Source of the DNA: Polyangiaceae bacterium
GTDB lineage: Bacteria > Myxococcota_A > Polyangia > Polyangiales > Polyangiaceae
Assembly: GCA_015075635.1 (NCBI GenBank)
Contig: JABTUA010000003.1
Coordinates: forward strand, 992,001 to 1,056,000
Reading direction: 5' to 3'
Length of the DNA: 64,000 bases
Position 1 is the first letter of the stretch. Each line of letters opens with the position of its first letter. The notes below the pieces were generated by a model. The model did no database searches. It saw only the letters and a program-made list of their open reading frames with translations, and was not told where the DNA came from. Below, one piece after another: positions 14,714 to 23,369 of this stretch. The position numbers and the translations under genes were made by a program.

Positions 14714-15931
14714 ATGCTGGCGCGGTCGATCGGGGTAGTGTGCTTTTTGGGGTGCGTCGGGCTCTTCGGCTGCGGCGAAGACGACGAGGAGGTTGCTGCC
14801 GGTACCGGCGGCAGCTCGGGCAGCGGCGGGGCCGCGGGCGCCGGGGGCAGCGGCGGCAGCGCAGGTGTTCCGGCGAAGGGCGAGTTTCTGAGCATCGAGC
14901 CCGGGGGCGAGACCATCTGCTCGCGCGGCACGCCGTTCCGCTACTTCGTCGCCGGCGGCGATCCGAAGAAGTTGGTCATCGACTTCCGAGGCGGCGGCGC
15001 CTGCTGGAACCAGCTCACCTGCTCGATCTCGGACGCCATCTTCTCGCCGGAGGCGCCGACGGAGGCGCAGGCCAAAGCGGCGCTCGGGGGCGCTGCGGGC
15101 GGCATCTACCGGCTCGACGACAGCAAGAACCCGGTGGCAGGATGGACTCTGGTCCACATTCCCTATTGCACTGGCGACGTGCACTGGGGTGACGCCGTCA
15201 AGGACTACGCAGCCGATCTGAAGATCCACCACAAGGGCTTCGTCAACGCGCAGACGGTGCTGAAGTGGATCTTCGAGCGCTACGAGCCCGAGCAGATCCT
15301 GGTCACGGGTTGCAGCGCGGGCGCCTACGGCGCGATTGGCCACGCGCCCTACGTCGCCGACAAGTACCCGAACGCGAAGATCACCGTGGTGGCGGACTCG
15401 GGCTGCGGCGTAGTCAGCGACAGCTTCTTCAAAGACAGCTTCCCCAACTGGAACGCGCAGATCCCGCAGCAAGTGCCCGATCTCGCGGGTAAGGACATCA
15501 CCACGCTGACGATAGTGGACCTCTACGCCGCCATCGTGAAGCACTACCCGAAGCTGCGCATCGCCGAGCAGACCACGGCCTTCGACAAGGACCAGACCTC
15601 CTACTACACGGCCATGGGCGGTGTTGCGTCGGACTGGTCGGGCAAGATGCAGCAGACCTTGGCGGACATCAGCGCTGCCGCGCCGGGCTTTCGCTACTAC
15701 CTCTCGCCGGGGCCGCTGCACTGCCTGCACCCGTACGACTCGATGTTCGAGCGCAAGAGCGAGGGTAAGGCCTACGTGGACTGGCTGAGCGAAATGCTGA
15801 ACGGAGCTTCGCCACCGGCCAGCGTGGGTTGTACCGCGACCAGCTGCAAGCAGGACCCGGTCTGCGACGCCTGCAAGGCCGGCTCGGGGCTGCCGGAGTG
15901 CAGCTGGTGCGACGGCTGGACCGGACAGTAG
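14714..15931 (+). CDS. Pectin acetylesterase-family lipoprotein
   Basis: This 405-residue protein starts at ATG 14714 with signal ending GLFGC, then a Gly/Ser linker. The catalytic domain shows VIDFRGGGACWN (oxyanion/aromatic block), GDVHWGD, the nucleophile motif GCSAGAYG (Ser201), and a C-terminal HCLHPYDSMF block carrying the candidate catalytic His. This matches the pectinacetylesterase/Notum family, whose members remove acetyl or acyl groups from polysaccharides or proteins. A short Cys-rich tail (CDACKAG...CSWCDGW) follows. It is divergent from the small lipoprotein gene. Confidence 0.88.
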   Translation: MLARSIGVVCFLGCVGLFGCGEDDEEVAAGTGGSSGSGGAAGAGGSGGSAGVPAKGEFLSIEPGGETICSRGTPFRYFVAGGDPKKLVIDFRGGGACWNQLTCSISDAIFSPEAPTEAQAKAALGGAAGGIYRLDDSKNPVAGWTLVHIPYCTGDVHWGDAVKDYAADLKIHHKGFVNAQTVLKWIFERYEPEQILVTGCSAGAYGAIGHAPYVADKYPNAKITVVADSGCGVVSDSFFKDSFPNWNAQIPQQVPDLAGKDITTLTIVDLYAAIVKHYPKLRIAEQTTAFDKDQTSYYTAMGGVASDWSGKMQQTLADISAAAPGFRYYLSPGPLHCLHPYDSMFERKSEGKAYVDWLSEMLNGASPPASVGCTATSCKQDPVCDACKAGSGLPECSWCDGWTGQ

Positions 15932-15937
15932 CGGCGC

Positions 15938-17380
15938 TCAGCGCACGCAGTTGCGGCCGGCGTGCTTGGCTTCGTACAAGCGAGCATCGGCCAGAGCCAC
16001 CAGCGCCGTCGCATCGCTCGCGTCGGGCGGCAGCTCCGCGACCCCTACCGACACGGTGAAGCGACGCAGGCCGCCGCGCTCGCGGGCGACGTGCTCGCGT
16101 AGTGCCTCCAGGAGCACCAACGCGGCGCTCTTCGAGGTCTCCGGCAGGATGAGCAAGAACTCCTCGCCGCCCCAGCGCGCCACGCAGTCGGTCTTGCGGA
16201 CGCGCGACGTCAGGTCGTCGGCGAACGCCTTCAGCACGTCGTCTCCGGTCTGATGCCCGTGCTCGTCGTTGATGCGCTTGAAGTGGTCGAGGTCCAGCAT
16301 GGCGAGCGAAAAGCTGCGGCCGGTGCGCCGTGAACGCGCGATCTCCTCCGTCAACCGCGCCTGCACGTGGCGCCGGTTGAAGAGCCCGGTCAGCGCGTCG
16401 CGGCTCGCGAGCTCGCGGAGCTGCTCTTCGCTCGCGCGCAAGGCGGCCTCGATGCGTCGGGCGTGGCTCACGTCGCGGTAGCTCCAAACGCGCCCGATGA
16501 CGTCGCCGCCCAGCCACTGGGGCCGGCTCGAGCGCTCGATGCTGCGGCCGTCGCGCAGCTCGATCAGGTCGGTCCGCTCCGAGCTGGGCTCCGCCGAGAG
16601 CTGGCGCGCTCGCGCCACGAACCCCTCGGGGTCCACGGTCTGCTCGGCCAGGTAGCGCAGGCGCGGGCCCCCGTCGCCCGCCGGTCCGAGCAGCTCCTTC
16701 GGCACGCCCCAGATCTCCACGAAGCGTTGGTTGTGCGCGATCACGCTCCCGCTCGTGTCCACCGCCAGGATCCCCTCACCGGTTGCGTCGAAGGCGGCCT
16801 GCAGCAACGAGTAAGACTCCGCGAGCTGTTTCTCGCTCTCGCGCCGTCGCTTGAGCTCGAGCGACAGCGACACCAGGCTGGCCAGGTAGCTCGCCGTGTT
16901 CTGCTCGTCGGTGAGGAAATCGCGCTCGCCGCCGACGTGCTCGTGGCACAAGACGCCCACTACCCGACCGCCGGAGCGGATGGGCGCGTCGAGCATCGCT
17001 CCGATGCCGAGCGCGCTGAGGTAGCTCTGGCTGAACTCCGAGGTCCGGGGGTCGGTGTGCGCGTCGGACGCGGCGATCACCTCCTCGGAGCAGAGCGCAG
17101 CGAAGTAGCGGGGGTAGTCTCCGGCGGCGAGCTCGATACCCCGGCTGTGGTGGCCCGTGGTGCGCTCGAACAGGTCCTCGCACACGATCTTGGAGCGTGC
17201 CTCGTCGAACAGCCACACGCTGGCCCGCGTCACGTCCAGGGCCGACACTGCGGTTTCCGTGATGGCCCGGAGCGCCCCGTCCAGATCCGACTCGTGGTGT
17301 CGCCAGCTCGCTGCGATCTGGAGCAGGGCGGCCTGCTGGCGCTGAACCCGAGAGGGCAGCGACACGGGACCGGTGGACAT
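15938..17380 (-). CDS. GAF-PAS-GGDEF diguanylate cyclase
   Basis: This 480-residue soluble protein has a GAF domain about residues 30-175, a PAS domain about 190-315 and a GGDEF domain 320-480. The active site reads WGGEEF (404-408), and an inhibitory I-site RKTD (395-398) sits exactly five residues upstream. It should therefore make cyclic di-GMP with product inhibition. It lies 20 bases downstream of the GH43 gene on the same strand and is probably co-transcribed. Confidence 0.9.
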   Translation of the reverse strand: MSTGPVSLPSRVQRQQAALLQIAASWRHHESDLDGALRAITETAVSALDVTRASVWLFDEARSKIVCEDLFERTTGHHSRGIELAAGDYPRYFAALCSEEVIAASDAHTDPRTSEFSQSYLSALGIGAMLDAPIRSGGRVVGVLCHEHVGGERDFLTDEQNTASYLASLVSLSLELKRRRESEKQLAESYSLLQAAFDATGEGILAVDTSGSVIAHNQRFVEIWGVPKELLGPAGDGGPRLRYLAEQTVDPEGFVARARQLSAEPSSERTDLIELRDGRSIERSSRPQWLGGDVIGRVWSYRDVSHARRIEAALRASEEQLRELASRDALTGLFNRRHVQARLTEEIARSRRTGRSFSLAMLDLDHFKRINDEHGHQTGDDVLKAFADDLTSRVRKTDCVARWGGEEFLLILPETSKSAALVLLEALREHVARERGGLRRFTVSVGVAELPPDASDATALVALADARLYEAKHAGRNCVR

Positions 17381-17400
17381 CGGCGCGAAGCTAACACGGG

Positions 17401-18381
17401 TCAGGGCTCGGGCACGACGACGCGGCCGTCGGCGCCAAAGCCGAGCGGCGCGTAGCGCAAGCGCCGGTCAGCGCCGACCTCGGGAGCTCGCTTGGTGTGA
17501 TAGAAGATCGCGCGAGCGCCGTCGCGGCCCGTCGAGACGCTGTTGTGTCCCGGCGCGTAGAGCTCCAGAGCCTCGTCCGTCTTCAAAATCGGGTTGTTCG
17601 GGTAGCGCTGGTAGGGGCCCAGGGGAGCGTCGGACTCAGCCACGCCGATGGCGTAGCTCGTGCTCATGTAGATGTTCCCCGAGTACATCAGGTGGTAGCG
17701 CCCCGCGTGCTGCTCCACCCAGGCGCCTTCGACGATCAGGCCCTCCCAGCCCTCGCTGGGCGCGAGCACCAGCTTCGGTGCCACGTCGTCCAAGGTCGTG
17801 TAGTCGAGCATCGGCGTCGCGTAGATCTTGCTGGTCGGGTCGTAGGCAGAGAAGAACAGGGTGAGCTCCCCCGCGTCGTCGAGCACGAAGGCGTCGATGG
17901 CGCGTTCATCGAAGTCCAGAGGCTTCTCGCCGAGAGCTCCGTTGCCCACGTGACCGTAGCCGTCGCCGACCAGCGGGTGCTCGAACACGTCCACGAACGG
18001 TCCGAGCGGAGAGCTGGCCTTGGCGACGCCGATGCGCAGATTGGCGGTGATGTACAGATAGAAGCTGCCGTCGGGTGCAAGCTGCACGTGCGGGGCCCAG
18101 ACTCCTTGCCCTGCGTTCCAAGAGCCGGGAGTCGGCTTCCACACGGCGCCGCCGAAGGTCCAGGTCTCGAGGTCGTCGCTGTGCCACACGCGCAGCTCGT
18201 CGGGAGCGTTGGTGGCGTAGAGGTACCAGGTTCCGCCGACCTGGATCACGTGTGGATCGGCGACGTCTCCGTCGGTGGGGAGCTCGATCAACCGGTGCGG
18301 GGAGCCTACTTCGCCCGGGCCGCGCTCGTCCGCTCCACAAGCGAGCACACCGAGCGCCAACAGCAAGCAGGAGCGGGACAC
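17401..18381 (-). CDS. Glycoside hydrolase family 43-like lipoprotein
   Basis: This 326-residue protein starts at GTG 18381; signal and lipobox end GVLAC. The sequence has the five-bladed propeller pattern of GH43: DVADPHVIQ (candidate base Asp), DERAIDAFVLDD (pKa-modulating Asp), and LIVEGAWVEQHAGRYHLMYSG (acid Glu). The closest activity types are arabinan or xyloside cleavage, but the substrate cannot be set by eye. With the nearby pectin acetylesterase it suggests plant polysaccharide breakdown. A GGDEF gene follows after 20 bases. Confidence 0.85.
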   Translation of the reverse strand: MSRSCLLLALGVLACGADERGPGEVGSPHRLIELPTDGDVADPHVIQVGGTWYLYATNAPDELRVWHSDDLETWTFGGAVWKPTPGSWNAGQGVWAPHVQLAPDGSFYLYITANLRIGVAKASSPLGPFVDVFEHPLVGDGYGHVGNGALGEKPLDFDERAIDAFVLDDAGELTLFFSAYDPTSKIYATPMLDYTTLDDVAPKLVLAPSEGWEGLIVEGAWVEQHAGRYHLMYSGNIYMSTSYAIGVAESDAPLGPYQRYPNNPILKTDEALELYAPGHNSVSTGRDGARAIFYHTKRAPEVGADRRLRYAPLGFGADGRVVVPEP

Positions 18382-18413
18382 CTACGGATCGTTACACGAA
18401 GGTGGGCTCGAGC

Positions 18414-19313
18414 TCACTTCGTTCCGTTCGAGGTGGGCACCCAGGCCGCCCACCACGCCCAGTTCCAGTAGTCGTCGCAAGCGCCGCTCACGAACGAGCG
18501 GAGGTTGTGAACTTGCAGGGGTTCTGGTGCCATCACCGTCTTGCTCTCACCCATCCCGACGTGGGTGCCGGGGTCGCCCGGTCCGACGTTGAACACGAGT
18601 TTGAAGTCGTCCGGAGGCTGGCCGCCGCAGCCGGTGCCACCAATCGGACAACCCAAGGGGACCTCCGTGATCGCCAGCGGCGCGTCGGAGTTGTCGATCT
18701 GCCCGTCGGTGCCGGCGAAGTACAGCCTCCCGCTCGCCGACACGGGGTTCTGCTCCCCGCCCCAGCTCGGCACGTTCTTGACGCTGATCTGACTGGTGCA
18801 GTCACCCCAAGCGGGGGAGAGCGCGTACTTGACCGACACGAATGCGTTCTCGGGCACCCACAGCTCGAGGTCCTTCGCGCTCACGCTGACCGTGGCGAAC
18901 ATCGGCATGCAGTCGGCGTTGGGCGGACAGGTGTCGAGGACGAAGACGTTCTTGCTCGTCTTCGCCACGCGACCCGTCGCTTGCCATTGGACCGGCGCAC
19001 TCATGCTGCAGGCCGGCCCGCTCTCGCCGATGCTCGGCTCGATCGTCACCTCCAGCGTGTCGTAGGTCCGACCGCACCCGACAGCGCCGGCGGCGCCTGC
19101 GATGCCGCCCATCCCACCGCCGGCCACGCCGCCACCGAAGCCGGCCGCGCCGCCCATGCCGCCTCCCCCCGAGCCGCCGCCTGCACCGCCGCCGCCGAAG
19201 GCGCCGGCGCCACCGCTGCCGCCGCCACCGCCCGCGCTCGAGTCTTGTTCGACCGAGCCGCCGCAGGCGGCGACGAGGGTCGCGAGGACGACGAAGCTGA
19301 CTTTGCGCATCAT
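18414..19313 (-). CDS. Putative lipoprotein with long Gly linker
   Basis: This 299-residue protein starts at ATG 19313 (or 19310) with signal ending TLVAACGG, then about 55 residues of Gly/Ala linker. The mature domain is beta-rich-looking with several Cys pairs (CGRTYDTLE, DTCPPNADC, CPIGGTGCGG) and ends in aromatic WNWAWWAAWVP. I recognise no family. It is on the same strand as the beta-propeller lipoprotein gene, 94 bases downstream of it. Confidence 0.72.
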   Translation of the reverse strand: MMRKVSFVVLATLVAACGGSVEQDSSAGGGGGSGGAGAFGGGGAGGGSGGGGMGGAAGFGGGVAGGGMGGIAGAAGAVGCGRTYDTLEVTIEPSIGESGPACSMSAPVQWQATGRVAKTSKNVFVLDTCPPNADCMPMFATVSVSAKDLELWVPENAFVSVKYALSPAWGDCTSQISVKNVPSWGGEQNPVSASGRLYFAGTDGQIDNSDAPLAITEVPLGCPIGGTGCGGQPPDDFKLVFNVGPGDPGTHVGMGESKTVMAPEPLQVHNLRSFVSGACDDYWNWAWWAAWVPTSNGTK

Positions 19314-19407
19314 ACCCGACACGTTCAGCAAGACACGTGCCGAGCGATGAGGGCGGGATTGCCGCCGACTGGCTCGGCGTCGTTGGCACAAGCTGCGCCA
19401 GCTCGCA

Positions 19408-20916
19408 TCAGGGTGCGATCTGGATCCCCTGCACCGTGCCGCCGCTCACTGCGGCCTCCAGCACCTTCGAAGCTGGGCTCTGGTTGGCGGTCGCGAGGTC
19501 GCTGGTGACGTAGACGTCCTTCTGCGTGTCCGTGACCAGGTCGCCTCGCACGAACACGCGAGTGCTGTCCTTGGAGAACACGACGTCGTCCACGTCGAAC
19601 GTGGTGGAGGTCGGCGCACCGAGGAGCAGCGTGGCGCCCGGTGTGCCGGACGAGGGCACGACCCACGCGCCAAAGGCGTTGTCCACGGCCCCGCTGCCCA
19701 CGGGCCAGTCAGCGACGACCCCCAGCTTGGTGCCGTCTGGGCTCCAGCTGATCGCGCTGAAGAACGAGGGTCCGTAGCTCACGCCGCTCGCCGGAGCGGC
19801 GGTGACGCTGGTCACCGCGGCGGCGGTGGTCTGTGCCAGATCGAGGACCAGCACCTGGTAGACGCCCGCGGTCGGAGTGTCACAGCTGAACGCGAGCTTG
19901 GTGCCCGCAGCGTTGAAGCCGAAGGTCCCGACCTCCGCGTCCACGGTGCCGCCGGTGTTCTTGAGCGCGGTGCCCGGCACCTGTTCCCGGCCCGTCCCGG
20001 TGGCGCTGGCTCGGTACAGCCGGAACGAGTCGTCCACCTGGAAGTCGCTGGTGAAGTAGATCCGGTTCTGGGAGTCCCAGCCCAGGCGGTCCTGCACGTC
20101 CTTGGTGCCCGCGGAGCCGCCGAGCTCGGCCTGAGTGACGATCTCGACCGGGGAAGGCGAGGCGGCGAGCGCGTCCACGACCCACAGGCCGTAGACCCCG
20201 TTCGTCACCATGTCACCGGTGTAGGCGATGTATGCGTTGCTGGTCGAGACGCTGAACGCCCACGCGAACTCGGTCACGCCCAGCGAGGTCGCAGGCGTCT
20301 GGCTCAGCCGCTTGGGAGCCGTGCCGCCGGCGGCCGGGACCACGTAGAGCGACATGACGTTGTCCATGTCGCCTTCGGCGGTGTAGGCAATCCACTTGCC
20401 GTCCGGGGACCAGGCGATGCTCTCGATGGGCCGATTAGCCGCGGGCATGGTCGCGACGCTGGTCGGCGAGCCGCTGCCGTCCTTCGCGTAGACGTTCAGG
20501 ACCGGGTTGCTGGTTGCGGTGTCGCGTCCGGCCACCGCCACTTTGGTGCCGTCGGGAGAAGGAGCGACATCGTAGACGTTGTTGCCACCGGCGAGGCCCG
20601 ACAGCGCCAGGAGGCCCTTGGTCGTGCCTTGGAAGGCCCCGACCTGCTCCTTGCCGGCCGTGTCGAAGTCACCCCAGAAGTAGACCTCCGGAGAGGCCAC
20701 GGTGCTGCCGCCCGTGCCGCCGGTGGCGCCGCCTGTGCCGCCGGTGGCGCCGCCGACTCCTCCGCCACCGAAGCCACCGCCGAAGCCGCCGCTGCCGCCG
20801 GTGGCACCCGTGCCGCCGCCGCTGCCGCCGCTGCTGCCTTCGCTGCCGCAGCCGGGCAGCGCCAGAGCGATCAGTCCGAGAGCCGTGAACGAGACGCGCA
20901 GGGAACGCAGGGTCAT
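19408..20916 (-). CDS. TolB-like beta-propeller lipoprotein
   Basis: This 502-residue protein starts at ATG 20916 with signal ending LALPGC and a Gly/Ser/Thr linker of about 45 residues. The remainder shows repeated S-P-D-G-T/K motifs (PSPDGTKVAV, SPDGKWIAYT, SPDGTKLGV) typical of PD40/TolB propeller blades. Such domains bind proteins or ligands at the envelope and are not usually enzymes. It may be co-transcribed with the downstream lipoprotein gene. Confidence 0.82.
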   Translation of the reverse strand: MTLRSLRVSFTALGLIALALPGCGSEGSSGGSGGGTGATGGSGGFGGGFGGGGVGGATGGTGGATGGTGGSTVASPEVYFWGDFDTAGKEQVGAFQGTTKGLLALSGLAGGNNVYDVAPSPDGTKVAVAGRDTATSNPVLNVYAKDGSGSPTSVATMPAANRPIESIAWSPDGKWIAYTAEGDMDNVMSLYVVPAAGGTAPKRLSQTPATSLGVTEFAWAFSVSTSNAYIAYTGDMVTNGVYGLWVVDALAASPSPVEIVTQAELGGSAGTKDVQDRLGWDSQNRIYFTSDFQVDDSFRLYRASATGTGREQVPGTALKNTGGTVDAEVGTFGFNAAGTKLAFSCDTPTAGVYQVLVLDLAQTTAAAVTSVTAAPASGVSYGPSFFSAISWSPDGTKLGVVADWPVGSGAVDNAFGAWVVPSSGTPGATLLLGAPTSTTFDVDDVVFSKDSTRVFVRGDLVTDTQKDVYVTSDLATANQSPASKVLEAAVSGGTVQGIQIAP

Positions 20917-21047
20917 GCTGGTGCTCCTTTCGAGCGGAACGGAGCTCGCCGGTAGCAGAGGTCTGGTGCGCTCGCAACGAGAGCAAGTGCGCCCACTGGA
21001 TCGAACCATTTGCGCGGCATCCTCCGGCGCCCTAGCCTTCCGGCGCC

Positions 21048-21953
21048 GTGTACTTCCAAGACCTGATCCTGACTCTGCAACGCTTCTGGGCCGAGCGTGG
21101 CTGCTCGGTCGTGCAGCCGTACAACTCCGAGGTCGGCGCCGGCACGTACAACCCCGCCACCTTCTTGCGCTCGCTGGGGCCGGAGCCCTGGAACGTCGCG
21201 TTCGTCGAGCCGTCGCGACGTCCGACCGACGGCCGCTACGGCGAGAACCCGAACCGGCTGCAGCAGTTTCATCAGTTCCAAGTGATCTTGAAGCCGAGCC
21301 CCCTCGACATCCAAGACCTGTACCTCGAGTCCTTGGTCGCCTTGGGCACCAACCCGCTGGAGCACGACGTGCGCTTCATCGAGGACGACTGGGAGAGCCC
21401 GACGCTCGGGGCTTGGGGGCTCGGTTGGCAGGTGTGGCTGGACGGCCTCGAGATCAGCCAGTTCACCTACTTCCAGCAGTGCGGCGGCTTCGACTGCAAG
21501 CCCGTGAGCGGCGAGCTGACCTACGGCCTGGAGCGCATCGCCATGTACCTTCAGGACGTGGACAACGTATACGACCTGGCCTTCGACGCCCGGGTGAAAT
21601 ACGGCGAAATCTACCAGCGCGCCGAGTGGGAGTGGAGCACGTACAACTTCGAGGAGGCGGACGTCAAAGCGCACTTCGCGACCTTCGACCACAGCGAAGC
21701 AGAGGCCAGGCGCCTGCTCGAGCGTGACGAAGACCCGCTGAAGAAGCTCGTCTTGCCCGCCTACGACCACGTGGTGAAGGCTGCGCACGCCTTCAACGTG
21801 CTCGACGCCCGCGGCGCCATCGGCGTCACCGAGCGCCAGCGCTACATCTTGAGGGTGCGCACGCTGGCTCGGGCGGTGGCGCAGGGTTGGATGGCGCAGC
21901 GGGAGGCGCTGGGCTTCCCCCTGCTCCGGAGCGCGGCCAAGGCCGCGGAGTGA
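21048..21953 (+). CDS. glyQ: Glycyl-tRNA synthetase alpha subunit
   Basis: This 301-residue protein starts at GTG 21048. It matches the bacterial GlyQ class II catalytic chain: FQDLILTLQRFW, GAGTYNPATFLR, VEPSRRPTDGRYGENPNR, QFHQFQVILKP, FIEDDWESPTLGAWGLGW, and ELTYGLERIAMYLQ. GlyQ normally acts as a heterotetramer with the beta subunit GlyS, which binds tRNA. No glyS follows here; the next gene is on the other strand only two bases after the stop. The partner must be encoded elsewhere. Confidence 0.96.
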   Translation: MYFQDLILTLQRFWAERGCSVVQPYNSEVGAGTYNPATFLRSLGPEPWNVAFVEPSRRPTDGRYGENPNRLQQFHQFQVILKPSPLDIQDLYLESLVALGTNPLEHDVRFIEDDWESPTLGAWGLGWQVWLDGLEISQFTYFQQCGGFDCKPVSGELTYGLERIAMYLQDVDNVYDLAFDARVKYGEIYQRAEWEWSTYNFEEADVKAHFATFDHSEAEARRLLERDEDPLKKLVLPAYDHVVKAAHAFNVLDARGAIGVTERQRYILRVRTLARAVAQGWMAQREALGFPLLRSAAKAAE

Positions 21954-21954
21954 G

Positions 21955-22533
21955 TCAGGAGCAGTCGCTCGTCTCGCAGTGGCAGTCGAGGCAGCCGTGC
22001 GTCGCGCAGGTGCCGCAGCTCTTCTCGAGCTGCTTCCTGAGCGCCTCGCGCGCGCGAAACACCCGCACGCCGGCGTTGTTGGCAGAGATCCCGACCCGCG
22101 CGGCGAAGTCCTTCACGCTCCGCCCCTCGAGCTCGACGCTGCGTAGCGCCTCGGCGTACTCGTCCTTCAGCGTCGGCAAGAGCGCCGTGACGCAGGCGCA
22201 CACCGCCTGCTGGAGCTCCTCGTCGCTCGGCGGCTCTGGCTCTTGAGCCAAGGCGTCGAGGGCGCGGGCCTCCGACCCACGGCTGCGGTAGTGATCCGCC
22301 AGGGCGTTGCGCAGCAGCCGGTAGAACCAGGCCACCGCGGACTCGCCCTCGCGCACCCCCCCCGCGCGCTCGATGCCGCGCACGAATGCCTTCTGCAAGA
22401 TCTCTTCGGCCAGCTCGCGGCTCCGCGTGCGGCGCTCGAGGAAGGCGAGGAAGCTCCGGTGATTGTCCACGAGGGCCCGCACGACCTCGGTCGAGTCGTC
22501 GCGGCGCGCGTCTTCGTTCATCCCAGGATTCAT
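21955..22533 (-). CDS. ECF sigma factor with Cys-rich C-terminal tail (CorE-like)
   Basis: This protein has 192 residues from ATG 22533 (ATG 22521 also possible). Sigma region 2 (FLAFLERRTRSRELAEEIL, VAWFYRLLRNALADHYR) and region 4 (LEGRSVKDFAARVGISANNA, RAREALRKQLE) are clear. The last 20 residues hold six Cys (CGTCATHGCLDCHCETSDC). Myxobacterial CorE-type ECF factors carry such a tail, which binds metal directly and replaces an anti-sigma factor. The upstream neighbour on the same strand is a 14-Cys peptide gene, which supports a metal-response role. Confidence 0.88.
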   Translation of the reverse strand: MNPGMNEDARRDDSTEVVRALVDNHRSFLAFLERRTRSRELAEEILQKAFVRGIERAGGVREGESAVAWFYRLLRNALADHYRSRGSEARALDALAQEPEPPSDEELQQAVCACVTALLPTLKDEYAEALRSVELEGRSVKDFAARVGISANNAGVRVFRAREALRKQLEKSCGTCATHGCLDCHCETSDCS

Positions 22534-22586
22534 GGGGGAAGGTCGGGGGCGCCGCAACCCGATCGTCGCGGCGCCCCCGCTCCGGT

Positions 22587-22757
22587 TCAGCAGCCGCAGG
22601 TCGGCGGGCAGTCGCAACGCTCCCCGCACCCGCAGCTCGTCCCGCAGCAGCAGCGGGTCTTTGCGGGAGGGGTCGCCTCGCTCCGTTTGCAGTCGCAGCT
22701 CTGGGCGTGACAGGGGTTGCAGCTACAGGCGCTCGAGGTCTTGGGCTTTTCGTTCAT
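22587..22757 (-). CDS. 56-residue metallothionein-like Cys-rich peptide
   Basis: A short ORF on the minus strand starts at ATG 22757 with AAAGGA ten bases upstream and ends at TGA 22587-22589. The peptide is 56 residues with 14 Cys (25 percent), in clusters CSCNPC, SCDC, RCCCGTSCGCGERCDC and TCGC; other residues are mostly Gly, Ser, Thr, Pro and Lys. It has no signal peptide. This is the composition of a metallothionein or other thiolate metal-cluster peptide. It lies 53 bases upstream of the Cys-tailed ECF sigma factor and is divergent from a lipoprotein gene. Confidence 0.72.
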   Translation of the reverse strand: MNEKPKTSSACSCNPCHAQSCDCKRSEATPPAKTRCCCGTSCGCGERCDCPPTCGC

Positions 22758-22834
22758 CGAATCCGTCCTTTCGACCGTGCTGACGGGTGGGGTGTCGGGG
22801 CATTACAGCGAAGTTGCGCTATGCTCTGGCAGCG

Positions 22835-23365
22835 ATGGGGAAGCTGGTCCGTTTCACCCTGGGCGGGCTGCTGGTCGTGGCCGGTTGTACCAACGACTAC
22901 GAAGAGTTCAGCTTCGGCGACGCGGGCGCGGGCGGGTCGGCGGGCGCCGGCAACGTCTCGGGAGCCGGCGGCGCTGGCAACGCCTCGGGAGCCGGCGGCG
23001 CTGGCAACGCCTCGGGAGCCGGCGGGGGCGCCGGCGATTGTGGGACCTGCCCGCCGGGCATGGTCTGCGAGAACCAACGCTGCCGCTGCACCGCAGCGAC
23101 GCAGTGCGGCTCGGGCGCAGACGTCGAGTGCAGCGGAGAGGGGCGCTGCGTCTGCGACGGCGATCAGTGTCGCCCCGGCGAGGTTTGCGAGCCCGGGGGC
23201 AACGGTCCTCGCTGCTCGTGTAACGGTGGGCAAGACTGCAGCAACAACCAGATCTGCTGCGCGAGCGGCTGCGCCAGTCCCTGGAGCAGCGAGGAGAACT
23301 GCGGCGCTTGCGGCCGGGCCTGCGGCGCGGGCCAGCAGTGCATCGCAGGCAACTGCGTCGGCTGA
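22835..23365 (+). CDS. Cys-rich putative lipoprotein
   Basis: This 176-residue protein starts at ATG 22835 with signal ending VVAGC, then three copies of a nine-residue Gly/Ala/Asn/Ser unit. The mature part has more than 20 Cys in small disulfide-type blocks (CGTCPPGMVC, CRCTAATQC, CVCDGDQC, CGACGRACG), a pattern recurrent in myxobacterial surface lipoproteins. Function is unknown. It is divergent from the metallothionein-like gene across 77 bases. Confidence 0.75.
   Translation: MGKLVRFTLGGLLVVAGCTNDYEEFSFGDAGAGGSAGAGNVSGAGGAGNASGAGGAGNASGAGGGAGDCGTCPPGMVCENQRCRCTAATQCGSGADVECSGEGRCVCDGDQCRPGEVCEPGGNGPRCSCNGGQDCSNNQICCASGCASPWSSEENCGACGRACGAGQQCIAGNCVG
22945..23028 (+). repeat. 27-base in-frame tandem repeat
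   Basis: Three successive units of about 27 bases encode GAGGAGNAS (first copy NVS) in the lipoprotein linker. The last two copies are nearly identical at DNA level, so copy-number change is plausible. Confidence 0.7.
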
Positions 23366-23369
23366 GGCG

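Noticed and set aside
21011..21047. Direct repeats TCCGGCGCC before glyQ as a T-box or operator
   Set aside because: The region is too short for a T-box leader and has no specifier or antiterminator structure; GGCGCC repeats are common at this GC.
22758..22834. An ECF-type promoter (GTC-type -10) before the metallothionein-like gene
   Set aside because: A CCGTCAG is present on the minus strand, but nothing at the expected distance resembles a -35 element of a known ECF group.
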